Origin: Aminobacter sp. HY435
GTDB lineage: Bacteria > Pseudomonadota > Alphaproteobacteria > Rhizobiales > Rhizobiaceae
NCBI RefSeq assembly: GCF_027568395.1
Contig: NZ_JANKZL010000002.1
Span: 100,301 to 164,300, forward strand
DNA length: 64,000 bases
Direction of reading: 5' to 3'
A program made the position numbers and the translations under genes. The first letter of the stretch is position 1; each line of letters opens with the position of its first letter. The notes beneath the pieces are model-generated. The model made no database searches. It saw nothing but the letters and a program-made list of their open reading frames with translations, and was not told the origin of the DNA. Shown one piece after another: positions 1 through 8,118 of the stretch.

Positions 1-184
1 ACGGTGAGGCATCGCGTCCGTAAAGCCAAAAGGCGATGACATGGGAGACGAGAAGTAGTATCCCCACGGCCATCGTGAGAACGAAACGGGACTGACGCGC
101 CGTCAGCCAGATCGCGACGAGCGTTCCGCTCAGGCATGCACCCGACAGGGCTGTGGCGAGCAGGAGGGAACCAAAGTCAAGCAC
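1..184 (-). CDS. membrane protein N-terminus (partial)
   Basis: An open frame runs leftward off the window edge from a GTG at 182-184, with AGGAAGG about 10 nt upstream. The roughly 61 visible residues hold two hydrophobic stretches (about residues 4-27 and 38-55) separated by a short basic segment (TARQSR), so this is the start of a multi-pass inner-membrane protein. It is divergent from parE. Rhizobial membrane-anchored signalling proteins often begin this way, but no catalytic domain is in view, so function is not assigned. Confidence 0.5.
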   Translation of the reverse strand, partial: MLDFGSLLLATALSGACLSGTLVAIWLTARQSRFVLTMAVGILLLVSHVIAFWLYGRDASP

Positions 185-440
185 GGGGGCGCGGCCTTCC
201 TGATGTCCGAATGTTCGGGCAGCAGTTATTGGGCATTCAGGTTAGCCGCAACCTTACAGACCCGCTTCAATCGCCGTCTGGTCGCAGCGATTTCGGTTAG
301 CGTTTACGAAAGGTTGCGCTGCCCTGGCCAATTTGGGCATATCGAACGGGCCGTGTACGAACAGATCAGGAACTGTTGCCGGAGCGGCAAAACTGGCAAA
401 CTCGACAAATGATTCGCAACACGGAAAAACCGTAGTGAGC

Positions 441-2501
441 ATGGACGACAGCAACGACCTCTTCGGCAATCTCGACAAGCAGCCCGCGCGCCCGGTTTCA
501 CGCCCTGCGGATCCATTGGTCGCGGCGGCTGCTGCAGCCAAGCGCGCGGCGCCGGTCAAGGACGCCAGCGACAGCTACAGCGCTGCCGACATCGAGGTGC
601 TCGAAGGCCTCGAGCCGGTGCGACGCCGTCCGGGCATGTATATCGGCGGCACCGACGAAAAGGCGCTGCACCACCTCTTCGCTGAAGTCATCGACAACTC
701 CATGGACGAGGCCGTGGCCGGCCATGCGACCTTCATCGAAGTCGAACTCGATGCCGAGGGTTTCCTGACCGTCACCGACAACGGTCGCGGCATCCCGGTC
801 GATCCCCACCCGAAGTTCAAGAACAAGTCGGCGCTTGAGGTCATCATGACCACGCTGCATGCCGGCGGCAAGTTCGACTCCAAGGTCTATGAGACCTCGG
901 GCGGCCTGCACGGCGTCGGCGTCTCCGTCGTCAACGCGCTGTCCGACCAGCTCGAAGTCGAGGTAGCGCGCGGCCGACAGCTGTTCCGCCAGCGCTTTTC
1001 GCGCGGCGTCCCGCAGGGCGGGCTCGAAAGCCTGGGCGACGTGCATAACAGGCGCGGCACCAAGGTGCGCTTCCATCCCGACCCCGACATCTTCGGCAAG
1101 GGCGCGCATTTCGAGCCGGCCCGCATCTACAAGATGGCTCGCTCGAAAGCCTATCTGTTCGGCGGCGTCGAAATCCGCTGGAACTGCGATCCGGCGCTCA
1201 TCAAGGAAAAGGACGAGACGCCGGCCAAGGCCGTGTTCCATTTCCCCGGTGGCCTCGGCGACTATCTCAAGGCCTATCTCGGCGACGAGATGCAGGTCAC
1301 CCGCGAAATCTTCTCGGGCAAGAGCGAGAAGCAGAGCGGCCACGGCTCGGTCGAATGGGCCGTCACCTGGTTCGGCGGCGACGGCTTCGTCAACTCCTAC
1401 TGCAACACCATCCCGACAGGCGACGGCGGCACCCACGAAATGGGCTTCCGCAACGTGCTGACGCGCGGCCTGCGCGCCTATGCCGATCTGGTCGGCAACA
1501 AGCGTGCCTCGATTGTCACCAGCGAAGACGTGATGATTTCCGCGGCCGGCATGCTGTCGGTGTTTATCCGCGAACCGGAATTCGTCGGCCAGACCAAGGA
1601 CAAGCTCGCCACCGTCGAGGCCATGCGCATCGTCGAGACGGCGATCCGCGACCCGTTCGACCACTGGCTCGCCGACAATCCGCAGGAAGCGTCGAAGCTT
1701 CTCGACTGGGTGATAGCGCGCGCCGACGAGCGCGTGCGCCGCCGCCAGGAAAAGGAAGTGTCGCGCAAGAGCGCGGTGCGCAAGCTGCGCCTGCCCGGCA
1801 AGCTGGCAGATTGCACGCAGAATGCCGCCGCAGGTGCTGAACTGTTCATCGTCGAGGGTGACTCGGCAGGTGGCTCGGCCAAGCAGGCGCGCGACCGGAA
1901 GATGCAGGCGATCCTGCCGCTGCGCGGCAAGATCCTCAACGTCGCCAGCGCCGGCAACGACAAGCTGGCTTCAAACCAGCTGATCGGCGACCTGATCCAG
2001 GCGCTCGGCTGCGGCACGCGCTCCAAGTACCGTGAAGAAGACCTTCGCTACGACCGCGTCATCATCATGACCGACGCCGATGTCGATGGCGCCCACATCG
2101 CCTCGCTGCTCATCACCTTCTTCTACCAGGAGATGCCGCAGCTGATCCGTGGGGGCCATCTGTATATGGCCGTGCCGCCGCTCTACTCGATCAGGCAGGG
2201 CGGCAAGGTCGCCTATGCCCGCGACGACGCCCACAAGGATGAGCTGATGCGGACGGTGTTCACCGGCCGCGGCAAGATCGAGATTGGGCGCTTCAAGGGC
2301 CTCGGCGAAATGATGGCGGCGCAGCTCAAGGAAACGACGATGGACCCGAAGAAGCGCACGCTGCTGCGCGTCGAAGTCCTCGACGATGCCGAAGAGACCA
2401 AGAACGCCGTCGATGCGCTGATGGGTACCAAGCCGGAGCTGCGCTTCCGCTTCATCCAGGACCGCGCCGAATTCGCCGAATCCGAAGCGCTCGATATTTG
2501 A
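441..2501 (+). CDS. parE: DNA topoisomerase IV subunit B (ParE)
   Basis: ATPase subunit of topoisomerase IV, which unlinks daughter chromosomes together with ParC. The 686-residue product has a variable N-terminal tail (1-45), then the GHKL ATPase domain with RRRPGMYIGG (about 61-70), VIDNSMDEA and the glycine-rich GLHGVGVSVVNAL lid. The TOPRIM domain carries EGDSAGGSA (about 470) and the metal-binding DADVDGAHI (about 543). The start ATGGACGAC was chosen over the upstream in-frame TTG at 333 because family members begin near here. The sequence fits ParE better than GyrB in length and in the GTDEKALHH block. It is a single transcription unit followed by a convergent gene. Confidence 0.95.
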   Translation: MDDSNDLFGNLDKQPARPVSRPADPLVAAAAAAKRAAPVKDASDSYSAADIEVLEGLEPVRRRPGMYIGGTDEKALHHLFAEVIDNSMDEAVAGHATFIEVELDAEGFLTVTDNGRGIPVDPHPKFKNKSALEVIMTTLHAGGKFDSKVYETSGGLHGVGVSVVNALSDQLEVEVARGRQLFRQRFSRGVPQGGLESLGDVHNRRGTKVRFHPDPDIFGKGAHFEPARIYKMARSKAYLFGGVEIRWNCDPALIKEKDETPAKAVFHFPGGLGDYLKAYLGDEMQVTREIFSGKSEKQSGHGSVEWAVTWFGGDGFVNSYCNTIPTGDGGTHEMGFRNVLTRGLRAYADLVGNKRASIVTSEDVMISAAGMLSVFIREPEFVGQTKDKLATVEAMRIVETAIRDPFDHWLADNPQEASKLLDWVIARADERVRRRQEKEVSRKSAVRKLRLPGKLADCTQNAAAGAELFIVEGDSAGGSAKQARDRKMQAILPLRGKILNVASAGNDKLASNQLIGDLIQALGCGTRSKYREEDLRYDRVIIMTDADVDGAHIASLLITFFYQEMPQLIRGGHLYMAVPPLYSIRQGGKVAYARDDAHKDELMRTVFTGRGKIEIGRFKGLGEMMAAQLKETTMDPKKRTLLRVEVLDDAEETKNAVDALMGTKPELRFRFIQDRAEFAESEALDI

Positions 2502-2515
2502 TCGGAGTGCGGTGA

Positions 2516-3637
2516 TCAGGCCGCCGCTATCGCCAGCGCATGGCCGCGGGCATTCTCGCGCAGCGCGTCGAGATGGATCGACTTGACCAGACCGGCCAGT
2601 TCGCCCTCGGTGGCCTGGCCGCCCAATTCCCTTAGCATCAGCCAGCTGACTTCCTGGGCGCCGGCGACACGGCGGCCGTTGGCGACCTCGCGCCAGACCT
2701 TCAGCGCGCGCAGTATGATGGCATGGGTCGCCTCGGCAAGACCCGCGGAGCGCAACAGCGCCCGCAAGGCGACATCCTGGCCGCCAGCAAGCAACGCCCT
2801 CACCCGCGGCTCGTCTCGGCCAGTAAGCACCACCAGCGCCGCACCGAAGAAATCGATCTTGCCGTGCGCAAGCACGCGAATGATGAAGCTGGCCGTCAGA
2901 TCGCCGCGCAGGCGCAGATGTTCGACGAGTGCCGCGTGCTCGACGGCATGCGTGCCTTCGATCAGCGTCAGCGAGGCCTTGACGCAGGCGTCGCGGGTGA
3001 CTCGCTCGGCCCTGGCCGCCCCCATCAACGCAAGCACCAACGGGGCGGTCTTGAGCGCCTCGCCGAGCTTGACCAGCAGAAGATGCCGGCAGTCGGACGG
3101 CAGGCGCGGATCGGCTATCAGCGCCTCGCGCACCCCGGCGTCATGGCCGAAACGCTCGGCCATTCGCATGAAGCTGAGCGAGGCGATCCTGGCGCCGTAG
3201 TTGCCGATCAGGGCAACGCAGGCCTCCGGCTCGGCGACTTCGGCGATCGCCGCCGCCAGCGACATCGAGACCGCAGGACGATCGGCAATGAGCTTCTGGA
3301 TGACAACCGGACCTGAAGCGACGCGGTCGATCAGATCGGCATCGGTGAGTAATGGCGAGCGCGCCAGGACCACGCCGGCGACATCCGGCTGATCGGCAGC
3401 GAGTGCAGCGATGATCTGCAGCGGCGCATTGGCGCTCAACGACAGCGCTTCGGCCAGCGCGAGGCGCACCTTGGGGGACGGGTCGTCGAGCAGCAGCGTG
3501 AGTGCGGCTTCGGCGGCACAGCGGTCCTCGAACGGCAGCTCGCGCCCGACATATGCGCCGGCCAGAGCCGTAGCTGCTGCTGCCCGCTCGCCAACCTTGG
3601 CGGTGTCTATCCATCTCAGGAAATGCGAGACCACCAT
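2516..3637 (-). CDS. DUF2336 domain protein
   Basis: A 373-residue, alanine- and leucine-rich, almost wholly helical protein with repeated helical pairs of the type DDPSPKVRLALAEALS, resembling HEAT-like repeats. The N-terminus (residues 1-60) includes HFLRWIDTAKVGERAAAATAL, typical of DUF2336 proteins found across alphaproteobacteria. No catalytic motif is visible and the molecular role is unknown. It converges on parE with only 14 nt between the stop codons, and its start region faces the MaoC gene, so the 148-nt gap at 3638-3785 should carry divergent promoters. Confidence 0.7.
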   Translation of the reverse strand: MVVSHFLRWIDTAKVGERAAAATALAGAYVGRELPFEDRCAAEAALTLLLDDPSPKVRLALAEALSLSANAPLQIIAALAADQPDVAGVVLARSPLLTDADLIDRVASGPVVIQKLIADRPAVSMSLAAAIAEVAEPEACVALIGNYGARIASLSFMRMAERFGHDAGVREALIADPRLPSDCRHLLLVKLGEALKTAPLVLALMGAARAERVTRDACVKASLTLIEGTHAVEHAALVEHLRLRGDLTASFIIRVLAHGKIDFFGAALVVLTGRDEPRVRALLAGGQDVALRALLRSAGLAEATHAIILRALKVWREVANGRRVAGAQEVSWLMLRELGGQATEGELAGLVKSIHLDALRENARGHALAIAAA

Positions 3638-3785
3638 TCGCTTTTCTTCGCCCCCGGCAACACGTGCCCAAACCCGGAATCGACCCTAGGAACAAAAGGT
3701 TTACGAACGGTTCACCATATCCGTTAACCCGCTTGCCGCATGGCGTGGCAGCGCCTATCAAACGGTGCAACAGGAGGAATTGCGC

Positions 3786-4238
3786 ATGGCCGGTTTGTAT
3801 CTTGACGAGTTCGTTGTCGGCCAGGTGATCCGCCACCAGCTCACCAAGACCGTGACCGAGAGCGACAATATGTTCTTCTCGACCATGACGCTCAACCCGC
3901 AGCCGCTGCATATCGACTTCGACTTCGCCGCCAGGAGCGAGTGGGGCAAGCCGCTGGTCAATTCGCTGTTCACGCTCGGCCTGATGATCGGCATCTCGGT
4001 GCACGACACCACGCTCGGCACGACTGTCGGCAATCTCGGCATGACAGAAACCACCTTCCCTCACCCGGTCTTCCACGGCGACACCATCCGTGTCGAGACC
4101 GAGGTCCTGTCAGTGCGCGAATCGAAGTCGAAGCCCGATCGCGGCATCGCCGAATTCGAGCATCGCGCCTACAATCAAGACGGTGCGCTGGTCGCCAAGT
4201 GCAGGCGGCAGGCGATGATGTTGAAGAAGGCTGCCTGA
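3786..4238 (+). CDS. MaoC family hot-dog dehydratase
   Basis: A 150-residue single hot-dog-fold protein. MTLNPQPLHIDFDFA (about 37-51) carries the Asn/His/Asp arrangement of the R-hydratase catalytic motif, so an enoyl-CoA hydratase type reaction is expected. The ATG at 3786 is preceded by AGGAGG at a 9-nt spacing and is preferred over the GTG at 3765. The stop overlaps the next start as TGATG, so it is translationally coupled to the CitE-like lyase and the two probably act on the same CoA thioester. The substrate cannot be told from sequence. Confidence 0.85.
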   Translation: MAGLYLDEFVVGQVIRHQLTKTVTESDNMFFSTMTLNPQPLHIDFDFAARSEWGKPLVNSLFTLGLMIGISVHDTTLGTTVGNLGMTETTFPHPVFHGDTIRVETEVLSVRESKSKPDRGIAEFEHRAYNQDGALVAKCRRQAMMLKKAA

Positions 4239-5110
4239 TGCGTTCGCTGCTGTTCGTTCCGGGAGATTCCGAGAAGAAGCTCGAGCGTGGCTTCGCCTCC
4301 GGCGCCGACGTCGTCATCGTCGATCTCGAGGATTCGGTGGCACCGCAAAACAAGGCGCATGCCCGCGCCGTCGCCGCTCAGTTCATCGCGGCCCATCGCG
4401 ACGCGACCTCGCCCCTGGTCTATGTCCGCGTCAACGATCTCGCCACCGGGATGACCGACGACGATTTGCGCGCCATCATGCCCACGGCACCCCACGGCAT
4501 CATGTTGCCCAAGTCGAACGCCGGCGTCGACGTCCAGCATCTGTCGACCAAGCTGCGCGTGATCGAGGCAGAGAACGATCTGGCCGATGGGGCGACGCGG
4601 ATCATAGCCATCATCACCGAAACGGCAGCCGGCGTGCTCGCCACCGGCACCTACGCCGGCGCAAGCGCCCGCCTTGCCGGCCTGACCTGGGGGGCGGAGG
4701 ACCTGTCCGCCGCGATCGGTGCACGCGCTGCCCGCGACGAGAGCGGCCGCTACACCGACGTCTTCAGGCTGGCACGATCGATGACAATTCTGGGCGCGGC
4801 CGCAGCCGACACCGCAGCCGTCGACACGGTCTTCGTCAACTTTCGCGATCCAGAGGCGCTGATGGCCGAGTGCATCGAGGCCGAGCGCGATGGATTCACC
4901 GCCAAGATGGCTATCCATCCGGACCAGGTGGCAGTGATCAACGAAGCCTTCACGCCGACCGTCGAAGCGGTAGCGCGCGCGGCATCGGTGGTCGCGGCGT
5001 TCGAACAGGCCGGCAATCCCGGCGTCGTCGGCATCGACGGCAAGATGTATGACCGGCCGCATCTCAGGCTCGCCCAGCGCCTGCTGGCCCGGGCGCGCGC
5101 CGCCGGATAG
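4238..5110 (+). CDS. CitE/HpcH-type CoA ester lyase
   Basis: A 290-residue TIM-barrel protein of the HpcH/HpaI aldolase and citrate-lyase-beta family. Visible family motifs are RSLLFVPGDSEKKLERG at the N-terminus, DLEDSVAP (metal and substrate Asp/Glu), ITETAAGVL, WGAEDLSAAIGA and KMAIHPDQV near the C-terminus. Members cleave or form malyl-, methylmalyl- or citryl-CoA. The start ATG overlaps the MaoC stop, and the hydratase plus lyase pair suggests one branch of dicarboxylic CoA ester metabolism. No citrate lyase alpha or gamma gene is nearby, so true citrate lyase is unlikely. Confidence 0.85.
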   Translation: MRSLLFVPGDSEKKLERGFASGADVVIVDLEDSVAPQNKAHARAVAAQFIAAHRDATSPLVYVRVNDLATGMTDDDLRAIMPTAPHGIMLPKSNAGVDVQHLSTKLRVIEAENDLADGATRIIAIITETAAGVLATGTYAGASARLAGLTWGAEDLSAAIGARAARDESGRYTDVFRLARSMTILGAAAADTAAVDTVFVNFRDPEALMAECIEAERDGFTAKMAIHPDQVAVINEAFTPTVEAVARAASVVAAFEQAGNPGVVGIDGKMYDRPHLRLAQRLLARARAAG

Positions 5111-5161
5111 TGAACTATAAGAATTTCTGTCAGCTTAGAAGCCGGCTTACGGAGTTCGAAT

Positions 5162-5737
5162 TTGTTTCCGCTAAACATCACTCAGCAGGCGCTGGAAAAA
5201 GAAATTCGGGACATGAGCGAGGAGGACTTCGCTCGATTCTTGTATTGTCAGCATATGAGCTCAACATTTATGGCGATACACCAACTGGAGCATACGCTGA
5301 CTTCGGCAATGCTAATGTGCGATAAGATCAGCGTTGGAAAAGCTCTGCGCGAAGACATGGCTGCCTGGGAACGGCTACTAGCCAAGCAGAACACACTTCA
5401 AGACTCCACACTTGGAAGCCTCATCGCCATTCTTGACCGCCATGACATCTCTAAGCAGGACGTAGCATATCTCAAGTGGATTAAGCGCAAGCGCGACCAT
5501 TTCGTTCATCGTCAATTTCATGATGGTTCCTGGCCGGGAGATTTGTACGCAGAAGACTGCCGGCACGTCACTAGGCGCCTAGTGGCGATACAAATTTGGC
5601 TCTCCCGCGCAAACCGTCAGATATGGAAGATTTTCCAGCGCGCTGGTTTCATTGATGTTGAGGACCTCGGAGAAGACGGCCAACTAATCTTCAATACAGG
5701 GTTCTGGGAAACGCTTGCTTCGCCGGAGTCGACTTAA
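5162..5737 (+). CDS. hypothetical protein, lower GC
   Basis: A 191-residue soluble protein starting at TTG 5162. I do not recognise it. It is helical, rich in Gln, His and Trp, and has KWIKRKRDHFVHRQFHDGSW in the middle, a charged His/Arg patch. Base composition is visibly lower in GC than the genes around it, with codons such as ATA, CTA and AAT common, which suggests it arrived by transfer. Its stop overlaps the convergent flavin reductase stop by 3 nt, so it sits tightly in the locus without its own downstream spacer. The start codon is uncertain. Confidence 0.55.
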   Translation: MFPLNITQQALEKEIRDMSEEDFARFLYCQHMSSTFMAIHQLEHTLTSAMLMCDKISVGKALREDMAAWERLLAKQNTLQDSTLGSLIAILDRHDISKQDVAYLKWIKRKRDHFVHRQFHDGSWPGDLYAEDCRHVTRRLVAIQIWLSRANRQIWKIFQRAGFIDVEDLGEDGQLIFNTGFWETLASPEST

Positions 5738-6339
5738 TCCTCCCAGCGTGGCCGGCGCATCGAGAAGGTGGCGTCGATCGACGAATAATCCATGTAGCCG
5801 AGGCGGGCGACGTTGCCGGCCTTGACCGCATCGAACAGGCCTCCGGTGAGGAAAGCCTCGTCGATGTGGACGCCGACCACCTCGCCTATGACGACGACCG
5901 CGCCGGTCTCCTGTCCGTTCAGGCCCTTGGGCCGGAATATTTCGGTGACCTTGCATTCCAGCGCCGCCGGCGCCTCGGCGACACGTGGCGGTGCCACCAG
6001 CAGCGATGGCGCTGACGTCAGCCCGGCATAATCGAACTCGCTGGTGCCGCGCGGCGCATTGACCGAGCTGCGGTTCATCTTCCCGGCAAGATCGCGGCCG
6101 ACGATGTTGGCGACGAATTCGCGAGTCTCGCCGGCGAAGGTGGCACTGTCCTTCTCGCTCTCGGAGGAGAACCATACCAGCGGCGGCTTGCCCGACAGTG
6201 CGTTGAAGAAGGAATAGGGCGCGAGATTGAGCGCCCCGTCCTTGCTGACAGTCGAAATCCAGCCGATCGGCCGCGGCGACACCAGTGCCTTGAACGGATC
6301 ATGCGGCAGGCCGTGGCCCTTCGACGGTTCGTAGAACAT
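5734..6339 (-). CDS. flavin reductase-like, FMN-binding split barrel
   Basis: A 201-residue protein of the flavin reductase-like family. FKALVSPRPIGWISTVSKDG (about 14-33) and NLAPYSFFNALSGKPPLV are the usual FMN-binding split-barrel signature, followed by TREFVANIV and the C-terminal GEVVGVHIDEAF. It probably reduces or binds free FMN for a partner oxygenase. The start at 6339 lies 4 nt after the nitroreductase stop, so the two are co-transcribed as a flavoenzyme pair. Confidence 0.85.
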   Translation of the reverse strand: MFYEPSKGHGLPHDPFKALVSPRPIGWISTVSKDGALNLAPYSFFNALSGKPPLVWFSSESEKDSATFAGETREFVANIVGRDLAGKMNRSSVNAPRGTSEFDYAGLTSAPSLLVAPPRVAEAPAALECKVTEIFRPKGLNGQETGAVVVIGEVVGVHIDEAFLTGGLFDAVKAGNVARLGYMDYSSIDATFSMRRPRWED

Positions 6340-6343
6340 CGTG

Positions 6344-6928
6344 TCAGCCCGCCCAGGGGCCGGAATAGTCGGCGTAGAGCTTGGCGACATCGGGGCGCGG
6401 CCGTTCCTGCCCGGCGCCTTCGTAAGAGCCAATGTGGACGAAGCCGACGACGCGTTCCTGCGGCGCAAGACCAAGCAAGGCGCGACCTTCCTCGCAGTCG
6501 GAATACCAGTTGGTGATCAGGTTGGCGCCATATCCGAGCGCATTGGCCGCGAGGATCAGGTTCATCGCCGCCATGCCACCCGACAGGAACATCTCCCATT
6601 CTGGGATCTTGGGGTGCTGCTTGGGACTGGAGATCACACCGATGACCAGTGGCGCGCGCGAGAAACGGCTGAGCTCCTGGTTGCGGCGGCCTTCCGTCAG
6701 CGGTCCTTCGCGGCGTTCGGCAAGCACGGCCAGCTTGTTGCCGATCTCGATGCGGGCGTCGCCGCGATAAAGGATGAAGCGCCAAGGCTCAAGGCGGCCA
6801 TGGTCGGGCACCCGGCTTGCAGCGCGCAGCATTGTCTCTATGTCCGCGTCGGAAGGCGCCGGGTCGCGCAATTCAGGGATCGGTGCGGAATTGCGGGTCA
6901 ACAAAAGATCGATGATCGGCGATGTCAC
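6344..6928 (-). CDS. nitroreductase family protein (YdjA-like)
   Basis: A 194-residue FMN-dependent oxidoreductase. RAASRVPDHGRLEPWRF (about 36-52) is the FMN-binding signature of the YdjA-type nitroreductases, and GMAAMNLILAANALGYGANL is the conserved dimer-interface helix. LPPN-type bulky nitroreductase extensions are absent, so it belongs to the minimal-fold group. It is the first gene of a two-gene leftward unit with the flavin reductase-like gene. The native substrate is unknown. Confidence 0.85.
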   Translation of the reverse strand: MTSPIIDLLLTRNSAPIPELRDPAPSDADIETMLRAASRVPDHGRLEPWRFILYRGDARIEIGNKLAVLAERREGPLTEGRRNQELSRFSRAPLVIGVISSPKQHPKIPEWEMFLSGGMAAMNLILAANALGYGANLITNWYSDCEEGRALLGLAPQERVVGFVHIGSYEGAGQERPRPDVAKLYADYSGPWAG

Positions 6929-7063
6929 AGCGCGGGTGCTCCCAGGTTTTTCGGGCTGAAGCGACGCCCGAAAGGCTGCCGCTCTGGCTCGGCGCTTTAT
7001 TGGAGGATTCCATCACGCCGGAATAGCCTTGAAATTGCCACCGCCTTGGGCTTCAAACAAGGG

Positions 7064-8032
7064 ATGTCTAGGGGACGCTTCCGCTTTTTCGCGCCGATTC
7101 TGGGTGCCGCACTGTCACTGGTGCTGGCAAGCTCGACTTTCGCACAGGACGGAGCAGCCGCTATCGACGGGCTCAGCCTTCCCGGCATCTCCGGTTTCGC
7201 GCCGCCGCGCAGCGACGAGCCCCTGGCCACCAGCGCGCTCGGCGACGTCACCCTGACGGCCCAGCTGACAGACAAGGGCCAGGACATCAACCGCGGGCTG
7301 GTATGGCGTGTCTTCCGCCCGGAAGCCGGGCCTGACGGCAAGCTGCCGCTCGTCGCCTCGGCACAGGGCGGCACCAGCATGTTCCAGCTGCCGCCCGGCA
7401 GCTATCTCGTGCACGCCTCCTACGGCCGCGCCGGCGCGACCAAGCGCATCACCGTCGGCAAGCAGGCCAAGCGCGAGAACCTGGTTCTCGACGCCGGTGG
7501 CCTGAAGCTCGACGCTGTCCTTTCCGGCGGCGTCCGTATTCCACCGGCAAAGCTCAAATTCTCGATCTTCGAGGCCGACGCCGGCAGCGACGGCGAACGC
7601 GCGCTGGTTATTCCGGACGTCGAGCCGAACACCGTGGTTCGCCTGAACTCCGGCACCTATCATATTGTTTCGACTTATGGTTCGGTCAATGCGGTGATCC
7701 GCTCCGACATTCGCGTCGAGGCCGGCAAGCTGACCGAAGCCACCGTCGAACACAGGGCCGCCGACGTCACCTTCAAGCTCGTTCGCGAGGCCGGCGGCGA
7801 GGCCATCGCCGACACCTCCTGGTCGATCCTGACGGAATCCGGCGATCCGCTGCGCGAAGCCGTCGGCGCCTTCGCCTCCATGGTGCTTTCCGAGGGCGAC
7901 TACACGATCGTCGCCAAGAACCGCGACCGCATCTACCAGCGCGACCTCACGGTCGTCGCTGGGCGCAACCAGGATGTCGACGTGATTGCCGCCGAGGATG
8001 CGGCAATCGACCCCAACGAGGGCGCTGACTGA
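7064..8032 (+). CDS. periplasmic protein of unknown function
   Basis: A 322-residue protein beginning with a clear Sec signal peptide: basic MSRGRFRFF, a hydrophobic core ILGAALSLVLASSTFA, then a likely cleavage before the QDG segment. The mature part holds repeated beta-rich modules of about 85 residues with the pattern LPPGSYLVHASYGRAGATKR, LNSGTYHIVSTYGSVNAVIR and LSEGDYTIVAKNRDR, consistent with three carboxypeptidase-regulatory or Ig-like folds. I infer a periplasmic or envelope-associated role. The upstream in-frame extension overlaps the nitroreductase and is not coding. A bidirectional terminator follows. Confidence 0.7.
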   Translation: MSRGRFRFFAPILGAALSLVLASSTFAQDGAAAIDGLSLPGISGFAPPRSDEPLATSALGDVTLTAQLTDKGQDINRGLVWRVFRPEAGPDGKLPLVASAQGGTSMFQLPPGSYLVHASYGRAGATKRITVGKQAKRENLVLDAGGLKLDAVLSGGVRIPPAKLKFSIFEADAGSDGERALVIPDVEPNTVVRLNSGTYHIVSTYGSVNAVIRSDIRVEAGKLTEATVEHRAADVTFKLVREAGGEAIADTSWSILTESGDPLREAVGAFASMVLSEGDYTIVAKNRDRIYQRDLTVVAGRNQDVDVIAAEDAAIDPNEGAD

Positions 8033-8087
8033 TTTCAGGTGTCATGCCTTCTCGGCAACGCCTTCGAGCAGAAACGGCATAGGAAAA

Positions 8088-8107
8088 GGGCGGCATCACT
8101 GCCGCCC
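8088..8107. terminator. bidirectional intrinsic terminator
   Basis: A perfect 8-bp stem, GGGCGGCA with TGCCGCCC and a TCAC loop, sits between the convergent periplasmic protein gene and thrS. Read leftward it ends in TTTTCC and read rightward in TTTG, so it can serve both genes. Confidence 0.75.
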
Positions 8108-8118
8108 TTTGCTGGTTA

